Notes: generated by a model from the sequence alone, not told the origin. A stretch of 5,914 nucleotides of DNA from Pseudomonadota bacterium (GCA_021821425.1 JAKACL010000188.1:1-5914), one strand, 5' to 3'. Shown: positions 1 to 5,914, counted from the stretch's first letter. A program made the numbers and translations.

Positions 1-213
1 AGACAGCAGGACCTCATCGCCCGCCACATCCGCCCGCCAGTTCAATTGCCCGGACATGGACTCCTCGCCATAGCGCACCGACACCCTGCCTTGCAGCGTA
101 AACGCCTGCGAAATCACGGTTGCCGGTGCGACTGGCGGCGGCACGCTCGCGCAGCCGTGCAAGGCCAGCAAAGCCAGTCCAAACAGTCGCAGCAACCAAG
201 AAAAGCCTTTCAC
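1..213 (-). CDS. lolB: Outer-membrane lipoprotein receptor LolB, N-terminal part (3' end beyond left edge)
   Basis: LolB takes lipoproteins from the periplasmic carrier LolA and inserts them into the inner leaflet of the outer membrane; it is itself a lipoprotein. The 71 codons present give a signal peptide with a positive start (MKGFSWLLR), a hydrophobic core and a lipobox ending L-H-G-C, with Cys21 as the lipidated residue and Ala22 after it, which suits outer-membrane sorting. After a Pro/Ala-rich linker comes the first beta strand of the family, LQGRVSVRYGEESMSGQLNW, the usual LolB opening (GRV-x-VRYG, then S-G-x-L-x-W). The start chosen is GTG at 213, which overlaps the methyltransferase stop as GTGA; GAGG at 218-221 lies 4 bases before it. 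An in-frame ATG at 226-228 would add five residues and has no visible ribosome-binding site. The frame is open to base 1. In betaproteobacteria lolB often follows a TPR gene and precedes ispE; here an extra gene separates TPR and lolB. Confidence 0.88.
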   Translation of the reverse strand, partial: MKGFSWLLRLFGLALLALHGCASVPPPVAPATVISQAFTLQGRVSVRYGEESMSGQLNWRADVAGDEVLLS

Positions 214-1484
214 CTCACCTCGCCCCATACCGAATAAACCGGGTCGGACCACTGCATCTGGCTGGCATATTTGTCGTCCTGCGGCCGCGGCAGCCCGGTC
301 AGGGAAAACGTGTTCAGGTTCGCGAACAGGCCATCTTTCAGGAAATATTCCAGCACCAGCCCCATGCGCTCGAAGGGGTGTAGATCCGCCCAGACGCCGA
401 TCGCCTTGGGTGGGAACCAGCGGTTCGAGAACGTGACGACGAACTTGCCGCCCGGCTTGAGCACGCGCGCCACTTCGCGGAAAACCTCGAACGGGCGCAC
501 CAGGTATTCGACGGAGACGGTGCAGATCACCGCATCGAAACCGGCATCGGGATAGCGCAGTACAGGATGCCGGTTGAGGTCGTGCACGAGGCGTTCGGTC
601 AGGCGCTCGTTTGCGGCAAGTTCGTCGGCGTTCATGCCCAGGCCGGCAACCGAGGACAATTCGAGGCCGGCGTCGAGATGCGAATTCATGGACGACATGA
701 GGTCCAGCACGCGTGCGCCCTTGGGTATCAGCCGCGCGTAATGGCGCCTGACCTGCTTTAGCGCCGTGCTGTCGAGGTGATCGACGAACCTGGGCCGCGC
801 ATAGAAAATGCTGTCGTCTTCGGCGTCGCCGCGCGCAAAGGCATCGTCCGCGAAAAAGTCCGTGGCCCGGCTGCGCCAGCGCGCCTGCATGCCGGGGCCG
901 TTGCCGGCTATCAGTTGCTGGACATCCTGGGCGCGGCCGCCGCGTTCGCTCGTCGCCTCACGGATGTCGAGTATGTTCGCCGTCAGCGCCACCTCGTTGC
1001 CTGCCAGCGGATGCCCCAGGTCGACCGTCAAGGTCTCGCCGTCGACCGCACCCACGCGAAACGGCGTGAAATCCTCGCTGTAGATGTCGCGCACTCCTGC
1101 GATATAGCCTTTCGGGTAGAAGCGCCCGGCGCGAGGCTCGACCAGAAACTGCTTGCGGTGATGCTTGTTGAAGCGTGAAGACGGGATATCCAGCACATTA
1201 TTCGCCCCGCCCTCCGGCACCAGCACGCCCGGCGCCAGGCGCTGGCTGCCTGCGCACCCCAGGGGCTTGTCGAGCAATAGCGTTTCGACTTCGGGCGGCA
1301 TCCAGTCGCGCCACAAATTGAGATTGAACGCGGCATACACGTCGGTATGCGCCGCCTCCGCGGAACGCCAGGAAAGCGCGAACTCGACATCGGCAAACGC
1401 ATTGCGCCGGGTGCGCTGAAGCCGAGCCGACGCGACCGCCGCCTCGGCGTCTTCCGGGACCAGGAACGCACCATCAAGCCACAT
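210..1484 (-). CDS. SlyD/FKBP-like segment fused to a SAM-dependent methyltransferase, substrate unknown
   Basis: The 424-residue protein has no signal peptide or membrane segment, so it is probably cytoplasmic. Residues 1-120 match nothing I recognise. Residues 121-178 resemble the end of the FKBP domain of SlyD: VDLGHPLAG (154-162) corresponds to the SlyD VD-x-NH-x-LAG element, and IREATSE (174-180) closely matches SlyD IREATEE. The FKBP front half with its proline-isomerase pocket is not evident. Residues 250-352 form a class I Rossmann methyltransferase: motif I is VLDLMSSMNSHL (259-270) instead of the glycine-rich VLDLGCGTG, followed by GLGMN (281-285), VHDLN (300-304), FDAVICTVSVEYL (316-328) and VLKPGGKFVVTFSN (341-354). 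The SS-x-x-SH form of motif I belongs to a widespread methyltransferase group with no function known to me. ATG at 1484 lies 6 bases after the TPR stop with only a weak AGAAGA before it, so translation may depend on the upstream gene. Domain calls are by eye; the substrate is unknown. Confidence 0.88.
   Translation of the reverse strand: MWLDGAFLVPEDAEAAVASARLQRTRRNAFADVEFALSWRSAEAAHTDVYAAFNLNLWRDWMPPEVETLLLDKPLGCAGSQRLAPGVLVPEGGANNVLDIPSSRFNKHHRKQFLVEPRAGRFYPKGYIAGVRDIYSEDFTPFRVGAVDGETLTVDLGHPLAGNEVALTANILDIREATSERGGRAQDVQQLIAGNGPGMQARWRSRATDFFADDAFARGDAEDDSIFYARPRFVDHLDSTALKQVRRHYARLIPKGARVLDLMSSMNSHLDAGLELSSVAGLGMNADELAANERLTERLVHDLNRHPVLRYPDAGFDAVICTVSVEYLVRPFEVFREVARVLKPGGKFVVTFSNRWFPPKAIGVWADLHPFERMGLVLEYFLKDGLFANLNTFSLTGLPRPQDDKYASQMQWSDPVYSVWGEVR
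951..1124 (-). other. SlyD-like C-terminal FKBP segment within the methyltransferase gene
   Basis: This encodes residues 121-178 of the fusion protein. The stretch from FRVGAVDGE through VDLGHPLAG to IREATSE lines up by eye with the last strands of the FKBP fold in E. coli SlyD (VDGNHMLAG, then IREATEE). In SlyD this point is followed by a His/Cys-rich nickel-binding tail. Here it is followed by a linker and the methyltransferase domain, with no metal-binding tail. It is listed separately because a search dominated by the methyltransferase domain could miss it. Confidence 0.6.
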
Positions 1485-1490
1485 GGTCTT

Positions 1491-3233
1491 CTACTGCTTG
1501 AACTTCTTCAGTATTTCGATCAGCACTTCGTTCTTTGGATGGCTTTGCAGCGAGCTGCGCCACAGGCGCGACGCCTCGTCGCGGCTGCCATCCATCCACA
1601 TCACCTCGCCGAGATGGGCGGCAATTTCCGGATCCTGGCGCAAGCGCCAGGCGCGCTCGAGAAACTCGCGCGCCTTGCCGAGATTGCCCTTGCGATAATG
1701 CAGCCAGCCCATGCTGTCCAGGATGAAAGGATCCTCGGGCGCCAGCGCGATCGCCTCGTCGAGCAACTCGCTTGCCTCGGCCAGGCGATCGGTTTTCTCG
1801 ATCAGGGTATAGCCCAGCGCGTTATAGGCATGGGCGTAATCGGGCTTGAGCTTGATGACCTTGCGCAAGTCTTCCTCCAGCACGTCGAGCTTGTCCAGTT
1901 TCTCTGCCGCCATGGCACGGTCGTAGAGCAGGTCGACATGCTCGGGCCGAGCCTTTACCGCCTCATCCAGCAGCGCGAAGACTGCCGCATGGTCCCTCGC
2001 CTCGCGCAGTAGGTCGGCCTCTGCCTGGATGAGCTGGACCTGCTGCACGTCGTTGGCCGGCTCGATCGCCTTGAGCACGGCGCGCGCTTCCTCGAGCCTG
2101 CCCTGGCGCGCATACATCGACGCCAACCGGGTGCGCGAACCCACCAGATATTCGCCGCCGGTAATCGCCATGTAACGACTTGCGGCCAACTCGAAATCCT
2201 TGCGCTCTTCGGCAACCTGGCCCAGGTAATAGCGCACTACACCACCGTCTTCCTGGCCCAGTTCCAGCGTCCGGCTCAAATAGGTTTCCGCATCCTCCAG
2301 CTTCCCCATCTGCAGGGCCAGCAGGCCTGCGGCCATGGCGATCTCCGAGCTGTTCGGCAACTCGGTCGCCAGTTGAACGAATTGCTTGTGCGCCTCGTCG
2401 AACTGATTGCCCGCCACCAGCATGCGGGCATAGGCAAGGCGCACATCCTGGGCGTCCGGATGCTTGGCGATAAAACCCCGCAAGAACTCCAGCGCTTCGG
2501 CACGCGAGGATTTTGCGATCAGCTGTGCGCGCAACAAGGCAGCCGGTTCCCAGCCCGGCTTCAAGCGATCCGCCTGCTTGAGCGCATTCATCGCCTCGTC
2601 CGTGAAGCCGGCCTGCAGCGCAGCATGGGCCAGGGCGAATCGCGCCTCGGCCAGTTGCGGGTATTTTTGCGCAAGCCCTTTCACCACCCTGTATACCGCA
2701 GCCGTGTCGCGGGTCTTGGCGAACAGCGCAGGCAGTTGCATGAACCCCGTATCCAGGTCCTCGCCATTGAGCATTTTTTCCAGGTAGGGAGTCGCTTCTT
2801 CGACCCGGCCTTGCGTAATCAGCATCACGACCAGGGTTTGCAGGGCACGGTCGGAATCCGGATCGACATCGATCCAAAGCCGGGAAAGCTCCAGCGCAGC
2901 TTCCTGATCGCGGCTATAGAGCGCAATTTCAGCCGCCCGCCTGACCACGCGCGGGTCGCGCGTCTTGCGCGCAAGATCCAGATAGCCTTCCTTGGCCAGG
3001 TTCAGCATGCCGCGCTGGCCGGCAATTTCGGAAACCAGGAACTGGAACAGCAGGTCGTCGGTGAGCGGGATTTCGGGAAGCCTGGCTTCCGCAGCCGTGT
3101 CAGCCGGCCTGGCCTGGCTGTCGGCGACAGGCGCGGTCTCGACCTTCTCCGGCGTCGCGACAACCTGATGTTGGGCACAGCCGGACATGATCAGTCCGCA
3201 CAGCATTGGAAACAAAAGAGTCAGACGGGGCAT
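1491..3233 (-). CDS. TPR-repeat lipoprotein, probably outer membrane
   Basis: This 580-residue protein starts with a lipoprotein signal peptide: MPRLTLLF, a hydrophobic core, and M-S-G-C with Cys19 as the lipidation site and Ala20 after it (no Asp at +2, so outer-membrane sorting is expected). A low-complexity Ala/Pro/Glu linker (about 20-55) follows, then an almost wholly helical solenoid. TPR-like units with the usual G/A-Y-A-P spacing are clearest at about 195-226, 263-292, 297-326, 467-498 (YNALGYTLIEK, then EAIALAPED), 501-531 (MGWLHYRKGNLGKAREFLERA) and 535-565. TPR solenoids mediate protein-protein contacts, but the partner cannot be read from sequence. Proteins of this kind are commonly encoded just before lolB in betaproteobacteria, which suggests an envelope-assembly role; that is inference from neighbourhood. 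The start ATG at 3233 has a GGAAAAG stretch a few bases upstream. The gene follows the permease gene by 32 bases. Confidence 0.9.
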   Translation of the reverse strand: MPRLTLLFPMLCGLIMSGCAQHQVVATPEKVETAPVADSQARPADTAAEARLPEIPLTDDLLFQFLVSEIAGQRGMLNLAKEGYLDLARKTRDPRVVRRAAEIALYSRDQEAALELSRLWIDVDPDSDRALQTLVVMLITQGRVEEATPYLEKMLNGEDLDTGFMQLPALFAKTRDTAAVYRVVKGLAQKYPQLAEARFALAHAALQAGFTDEAMNALKQADRLKPGWEPAALLRAQLIAKSSRAEALEFLRGFIAKHPDAQDVRLAYARMLVAGNQFDEAHKQFVQLATELPNSSEIAMAAGLLALQMGKLEDAETYLSRTLELGQEDGGVVRYYLGQVAEERKDFELAASRYMAITGGEYLVGSRTRLASMYARQGRLEEARAVLKAIEPANDVQQVQLIQAEADLLREARDHAAVFALLDEAVKARPEHVDLLYDRAMAAEKLDKLDVLEEDLRKVIKLKPDYAHAYNALGYTLIEKTDRLAEASELLDEAIALAPEDPFILDSMGWLHYRKGNLGKAREFLERAWRLRQDPEIAAHLGEVMWMDGSRDEASRLWRSSLQSHPKNEVLIEILKKFKQ

Positions 3234-3265
3234 GGCTTTTCCATTGAACTAGCTCGCTATTGGAA
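3234..3265. other. Gap between permease and TPR lipoprotein genes
   Basis: These 32 bases are the longest non-coding stretch in the window. On the minus strand they hold only the weak ribosome-binding site of the TPR gene (GGAAAAG) and a 5-base inverted pair TTCCA/TGGAA, too short and without a U-tract to be a terminator. TAAAAT at 3268-3273, inside the end of the permease gene, resembles a -10 box, but no matching -35 element lies at the right distance. I see nothing that separates the metal-uptake genes from the downstream genes transcriptionally. Confidence 0.5.
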
Positions 3266-4048
3266 TCATTTTAGCCCCAAGCGTTCCTTCCCCGGCCTCG
3301 ACGAAGGCAAAAACACGGCGACAAACAATATTGCGGCCAGCGCCAGCGCGCAAACCACGATCGCTCCGGACGGCAGGTCGAACAGCGCGGACGACAACAG
3401 ACCTGCCCCATAACCAAGCATCCCGACCCCCCATCCGGCGGCGAGCGCAAACCAGCCCGAGAGGCGCCGCACAGCCAGCGCCGGCACGATCAGGCTGGCA
3501 AAAACCAGGTACACGCCCGCGAGTTGAACCGACAAGGTCACCGCACAGGCGAACAGGAGATAAAACCCCGTGCTGCTGCGCCCATAAGGCGTCGACAGCA
3601 GCGCGGCCAGGACGGCAGTCGCTATGGCTGCAACTTCCAGCTGCTCGCTGCCGACCCACAATATCTGGCCGGCCAGCAAATCATGCAGCGCCTCGCCGCC
3701 ATGCGGGTCGTGCGCCAGCAGCAAAATCCCCAGACTTGCGGCCACCACGAAGACCGAGCCGATCAACGCCTCCTGCGTCTCGGGCCAGCGCTGTTCCGCC
3801 AGCCGCAGCACGACGGCGCCTGCGACAGCCGTCGACACGGCAAATACCTGCACCGCCCAGCCCGACTCGAACCCGGCAAAATGCGCGGCGATGACCCCGA
3901 GGGCAGCCATCTGGGCCACGGCCAGATCGAGAAAGACGATGCCGCGCGCCAGCACCATGCGGCCCAGGGGCACATGCGTCGCCAGGATCAGCAAGCCGGC
4001 GACGAATGCCGGTCCGATCAGGCTGATGTCCGCCAGTTGCAGATTCAT
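3266..4048 (-). CDS. Metal (probably zinc) ABC transporter permease, ABC-3 family, ZnuB-like
   Basis: The 260-residue inner-membrane protein would form the translocation channel for Zn(II) or Mn(II) delivered by the binding protein encoded just upstream. It is mostly hydrophobic, with about seven to eight predicted membrane segments (for example about 8-26, 36-58, 64-83, 95-112, 139-155, 161-184, 200-222 and 228-247). Family marks are VPLGRMVLARGIVFLDLAVA (26-45), LHDLLAGQILWV (121-132) with His and acidic residues just before it, and AGVYLVFASLIVPALA (177-192), the counterpart of the LLVFALLIAP stretch in ZnuB-type permeases. The length is normal. The start is ATG at 4048, which overlaps the binding-protein stop as ATGA; GGAGG at 4056-4060, 7 bases upstream, fixes it. 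The same frame stays open back to 4420, but that part is a shadow of the binding-protein gene. The cytoplasmic ATPase partner is not in the window. Confidence 0.92.
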   Translation of the reverse strand: MNLQLADISLIGPAFVAGLLILATHVPLGRMVLARGIVFLDLAVAQMAALGVIAAHFAGFESGWAVQVFAVSTAVAGAVVLRLAEQRWPETQEALIGSVFVVAASLGILLLAHDPHGGEALHDLLAGQILWVGSEQLEVAAIATAVLAALLSTPYGRSSTGFYLLFACAVTLSVQLAGVYLVFASLIVPALAVRRLSGWFALAAGWGVGMLGYGAGLLSSALFDLPSGAIVVCALALAAILFVAVFLPSSRPGKERLGLK

Positions 4049-4947
4049 TTCATGGCCTCCAGCAGGCGCTTGATGGTGTCGTCGAACAGTCCGTAAAGAT
4101 CGTCCGAACCGGCGCTGCCCCCTACGGTAAACGGCACGACCGCCGCTGCGATCCCCGCCCGCTGCGACAGCCATTCGCTCGGCCGTTCCGACTGATAGGC
4201 GGCCCGCAGCACCATTCTTGCCGGCCTGGCCCTGAGGCCTTCCAGCACCGAGGACAGGTAGGCTACCGACGGCGCCACGCCGGGCTTGGGCTCCAGCACC
4301 GCCACCCGCTTCAGGCCCAGCCAGTTTTCCAGGTAGGGGAAGGCATTGTGCTGGACCACGATCGGCACGCCTTTCAACGGCGCCGCTTTGGCTTCCCAGT
4401 TGCGCATGGCCTGGCTCCAACTGGCTTGGAAAGCCTGCTCGCGTTGCCGGTATTCGCCCGCGTTGGCGGCATCCAGTTGTGCCAGGGTTTTGGCAAGCTC
4501 ACTGGCCACACGGGCAATGTTGCGCGGATCGGTCTGGATGTGCGGGTTGCCTGCGGCATGCACATCGCCCTCGCTGCGATCGACGCGCGCCGGCTTTTCC
4601 AGCAGGTCGACCTGGCGCGCGGCTTCGAAATAACCGGGCTGCCCTGGACGGACCTTGCCGTTTCCGGACTCGGACAACAGCACCGGCAGCCAGCCGGCTT
4701 CGAGTTCCGCGCCCGTGCACACGACGAGATCCGCCTGGCGCATTTTTGCGATCAGCGAAGGCCTTGCCTCGATGCGGTGCGGATCCTGCAGCGCGGTGGT
4801 CGCGCTGTAAACCTTGACGTCATCGCCGCCCAGCTCCCTGGCCAGCGCACCCCATTCCGGTTCGCAGGCAAACACATTGAGCGCGGCATTTGCCGTTCCG
4901 GCTGCCAGCAACGCCAGCGCAACGAAGGAAAATTTCAGGCTGTTCAT
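4045..4947 (-). CDS. Periplasmic zinc/manganese-binding protein of an ABC transporter, ZnuA-like (cluster A-I)
   Basis: This 300-residue protein would capture the metal ion in the periplasm and deliver it to the permease encoded next. A Sec signal peptide (MNSLKFSFVALALLAAG) ends in A-N-A with likely cleavage after Ala21; there is no lipobox, so it is soluble. The metal-site motifs are in family order: DPHRIE (His57), GDVH and NPHIQTDP (His130 and His136), and VQHNAF (His200). Others are CTGAELEAGWLPVLL (77-91), LEPKPGVAPS (218-227) and a C-terminal PFTVGG (272-277). The His/Asp-rich loop of enterobacterial ZnuA is absent. The Asp near the C-terminus that completes the Mn site in TroA/PsaA-type proteins appears to be Val275, which favours zinc over manganese. 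Two cysteines (28 and 77) remain in the mature protein. The stop overlaps the permease start. The start ATG at 4947 follows the porin-like gene by 9 bases with a strong AAGGAAG. Zinc specificity is inferred from context. Confidence 0.9.
   Translation of the reverse strand: MNSLKFSFVALALLAAGTANAALNVFACEPEWGALARELGGDDVKVYSATTALQDPHRIEARPSLIAKMRQADLVVCTGAELEAGWLPVLLSESGNGKVRPGQPGYFEAARQVDLLEKPARVDRSEGDVHAAGNPHIQTDPRNIARVASELAKTLAQLDAANAGEYRQREQAFQASWSQAMRNWEAKAAPLKGVPIVVQHNAFPYLENWLGLKRVAVLEPKPGVAPSVAYLSSVLEGLRARPARMVLRAAYQSERPSEWLSQRAGIAAAVVPFTVGGSAGSDDLYGLFDDTIKRLLEAMK
4056..4060 (-). promoter_or_regulatory. Ribosome-binding site of the permease gene
   Basis: On the minus strand this reads GGAGG, 7 bases before the ATG at 4048, inside the last codons of the binding-protein gene. 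A full core match at ideal spacing settles the permease start at 4048 against the much longer open frame upstream, and indicates translational coupling with the binding protein. Confidence 0.8.
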
Positions 4948-4951
4948 GGCG

Positions 4952-4958
4952 CTTCCTT
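4952..4958 (-). promoter_or_regulatory. Ribosome-binding site of the binding-protein gene
   Basis: On the minus strand this reads AAGGAAG and overlaps the TAA stop of the upstream outer-membrane gene (4957-4959). Its AAGGA core sits about 6 bases before the ATG at 4947. It supports that start and makes the binding-protein gene directly downstream in the same transcript as the outer-membrane protein. Confidence 0.75.
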
Positions 4959-5914
4959 AAAATTTGTGTGCGCCATGGGCGCCGAGGCTATGGATGTACT
5001 GGACCAGCCACTGGTTCTCGTCCTGGCCCTCCATGCTCCTGTCCTTGCTGTATTGCAAGCGCAGGCGCGAAAACTCGGAGGGGCTCCAGTCCAGCATCAG
5101 GCTATGCCGGGCAGGATCGTAGTCCGCCAGCGAAGCGACCAGACCGCCGATGTCCGCGCCGTCGAAGTCGACATCCCCACGCCACAGCTTGTCGTAGCGA
5201 TAGCCCAGGCGCCATTGCGGCATGAACTGGTATACCGCCTGCGCATACAGGCCCGACTGGCTCGAGCGGTAAGCGCCGCTCAAGCCGCCGGCGCAGGCGC
5301 TCGGGTCAAGCGCATCGGCATCGTCGCACTCGAGCATGCCCGACTCCTTGCGCCAAAAATACTCGGCGGCGAGTTTCAGATTGCGCTCGTTGGCATTGCC
5401 GTCCGGCGCCCATTTCCACACCATGTCCGCGAGCCAGGTTTTCGATTTGCCCGAGAAGGCACCCAGCACTTCGACATCGGCGTTGTCGTGTCCTTCGAAT
5501 TCCCGGTCACGGGCTTTGGCGGTCAGATAGGAAACGCCGGCGCGCCAGCTGTTGGACACGCCGACATCGCCGCCCACATGCACGCCGGCCGCCACCGCGC
5601 CGGCGCCGTTCTGGTTGCGGTCGGTGCCGGGGAAATTCGCCCCGCGGCCGATTTCGACAAAAGGTTCAATGAACAGGTCGGTCGGCGCCACCCATTTCAG
5701 CTGCAATCCATCCTGCCCGTAGCCTTCGCCGAACAGTGCCTTGTAAACCAGGTTGTTATCGGCGAAATCCCAGGCATGCGGATGCTGTTCGTTCTGGTAG
5801 CCGAGGGCCGACAGAAAACGGCCGCCCTTGAGGGTGAAACCGTTGCCGAGGCCGAGCGTCTGGAACCAGGCCTCCTCGACCTCGACTTCCTCATCGACTA
5901 GGGCAATGTTCGCG
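4957..5914 (-). CDS. Outer-membrane beta-barrel protein of the zinc-associated porin type, C-terminal part (5' end beyond right edge)
   Basis: Only the last 318 residues are present; the frame is open to the right edge and no start is visible. The sequence looks like an outer-membrane barrel: alternating polar and aromatic strands rich in Trp, Tyr and Gly, loops rich in Asp and Gly, and a final strand WLVQYIHSLGAHGAHKF ending in Phe, the usual BAM recognition end. Blocks I recognise from outer-membrane proteins encoded beside zinc ABC transporters are GGRFLSALGYQNEQHPHAWD, LKWVAPTDLFIEPFVEIGRG, and the AHGAHKF end. His residues occur in both the first and last of these blocks. A loop with two cysteines 10 residues apart (CDDADALDPSAC, 5293-5328) probably forms a disulfide-closed acidic loop. 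The gene ends 9 bases before the binding-protein gene, so it probably feeds the same uptake route by admitting zinc or a zinc complex across the outer membrane. No TonB box or plug could be checked because the N-terminus is missing. Confidence 0.8.
   Translation of the reverse strand, partial: ANIALVDEEVEVEEAWFQTLGLGNGFTLKGGRFLSALGYQNEQHPHAWDFADNNLVYKALFGEGYGQDGLQLKWVAPTDLFIEPFVEIGRGANFPGTDRNQNGAGAVAAGVHVGGDVGVSNSWRAGVSYLTAKARDREFEGHDNADVEVLGAFSGKSKTWLADMVWKWAPDGNANERNLKLAAEYFWRKESGMLECDDADALDPSACAGGLSGAYRSSQSGLYAQAVYQFMPQWRLGYRYDKLWRGDVDFDGADIGGLVASLADYDPARHSLMLDWSPSEFSRLRLQYSKDRSMEGQDENQWLVQYIHSLGAHGAHKF

Noticed and set aside
14..199. A 61-codon minus-strand frame at the left edge
   Set aside because: It is an out-of-frame reading of the lolB signal-peptide and linker region; the lolB frame has the lipobox and family strand.
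1963..2877. A 304-codon minus-strand frame inside the TPR gene
   Set aside because: It is an alternative frame of a GC-rich gene, with an Arg/Gly/Ala/Cys-rich translation and no domain; the TPR frame explains the region.
3238..3264. Terminator after the permease gene
   Set aside because: The inverted pair TTCCA/TGGAA is only 5 bases with a 17-base loop and is not followed by a T-run; the inner TAGC/GCTA pair has a 2-base loop and cannot form a hairpin.
3261..3296. Promoter for the TPR gene using TAAAAT (3268-3273) as -10
   Set aside because: The -35 position at 17-base spacing reads GCCGGG, far from TTGACA, and a single AT-rich hexamer is weak evidence.
2373..3413. A 346-codon plus-strand open frame opposite the TPR gene and the end of the permease gene
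   Set aside because: It is codon-aligned with the TPR gene on the other strand and open for the same codon-usage reason; there is no recognisable protein and no supporting ribosome-binding site.
4049..4420. Possible N-terminal extension of the permease to 384 residues
   Set aside because: The extra 124 residues lie wholly inside the binding-protein gene, are not hydrophobic, and the ATG at 4048 has an ideal GGAGG 7 bases upstream and gives the normal family length.
4348..5901. A 517-codon open frame on the plus strand, opposite the binding-protein and outer-membrane genes
   Set aside because: Its codons are exactly the reverse complements of the codons of both genes, which happen to share one frame. 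It stays open simply because those genes avoid TTA, CTA and TCA codons, and it ends at a CTA Leu codon of the barrel gene. Its translation shows no domain.

Overview
The window is a GC-rich, tightly packed stretch of proteobacterial chromosome. All six recognisable genes lie on the minus strand, so transcription runs from the right edge to the left. A long TPR lipoprotein gene near lolB, together with the style of the metal-uptake genes, suggests a betaproteobacterium. That assignment is an inference from gene content and family resemblance, not from a marker gene. No RNA gene, mobile element, CRISPR array or long repeat was seen. The non-coding gaps total only 47 bases (9, 32 and 6).

Right part (about 3266-5914): a metal-uptake cluster. 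In order of transcription it holds the 3' part of an outer-membrane beta-barrel gene of the type found with zinc ABC transporters (cut by the right edge), a periplasmic metal-binding protein of the ZnuA-like cluster A-I type, and an ABC-3 family permease (ZnuB-like). The start of the permease gene overlaps the stop of the binding-protein gene by four bases (ATGA). Together they would form an outer-membrane to periplasm to cytoplasm route, most likely for Zn(II). The ATPase subunit is absent from the window. It must lie upstream of the window or elsewhere in the genome.

Left part (1-3233): envelope and lipoprotein genes. A 580-residue TPR-repeat lipoprotein is followed 6 bases later by a 424-residue protein that joins a SlyD/FKBP-like segment to a SAM-dependent methyltransferase with an altered motif I. 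This gene overlaps the next one, lolB (outer-membrane lipoprotein receptor), by four bases (GTGA). lolB is cut by the left edge after 71 codons. The TPR protein carries a lipobox with Ala after the Cys, so it is a plausible client of the Lol pathway.

The spacings would allow one transcript across all six genes. The 32-base gap before the TPR gene is the only place where a separate promoter might sit, and no convincing one is visible. The most unusual item is the SlyD-like/methyltransferase fusion between the TPR gene and lolB. The rest is a coherent but fairly conventional zinc-uptake and envelope region.
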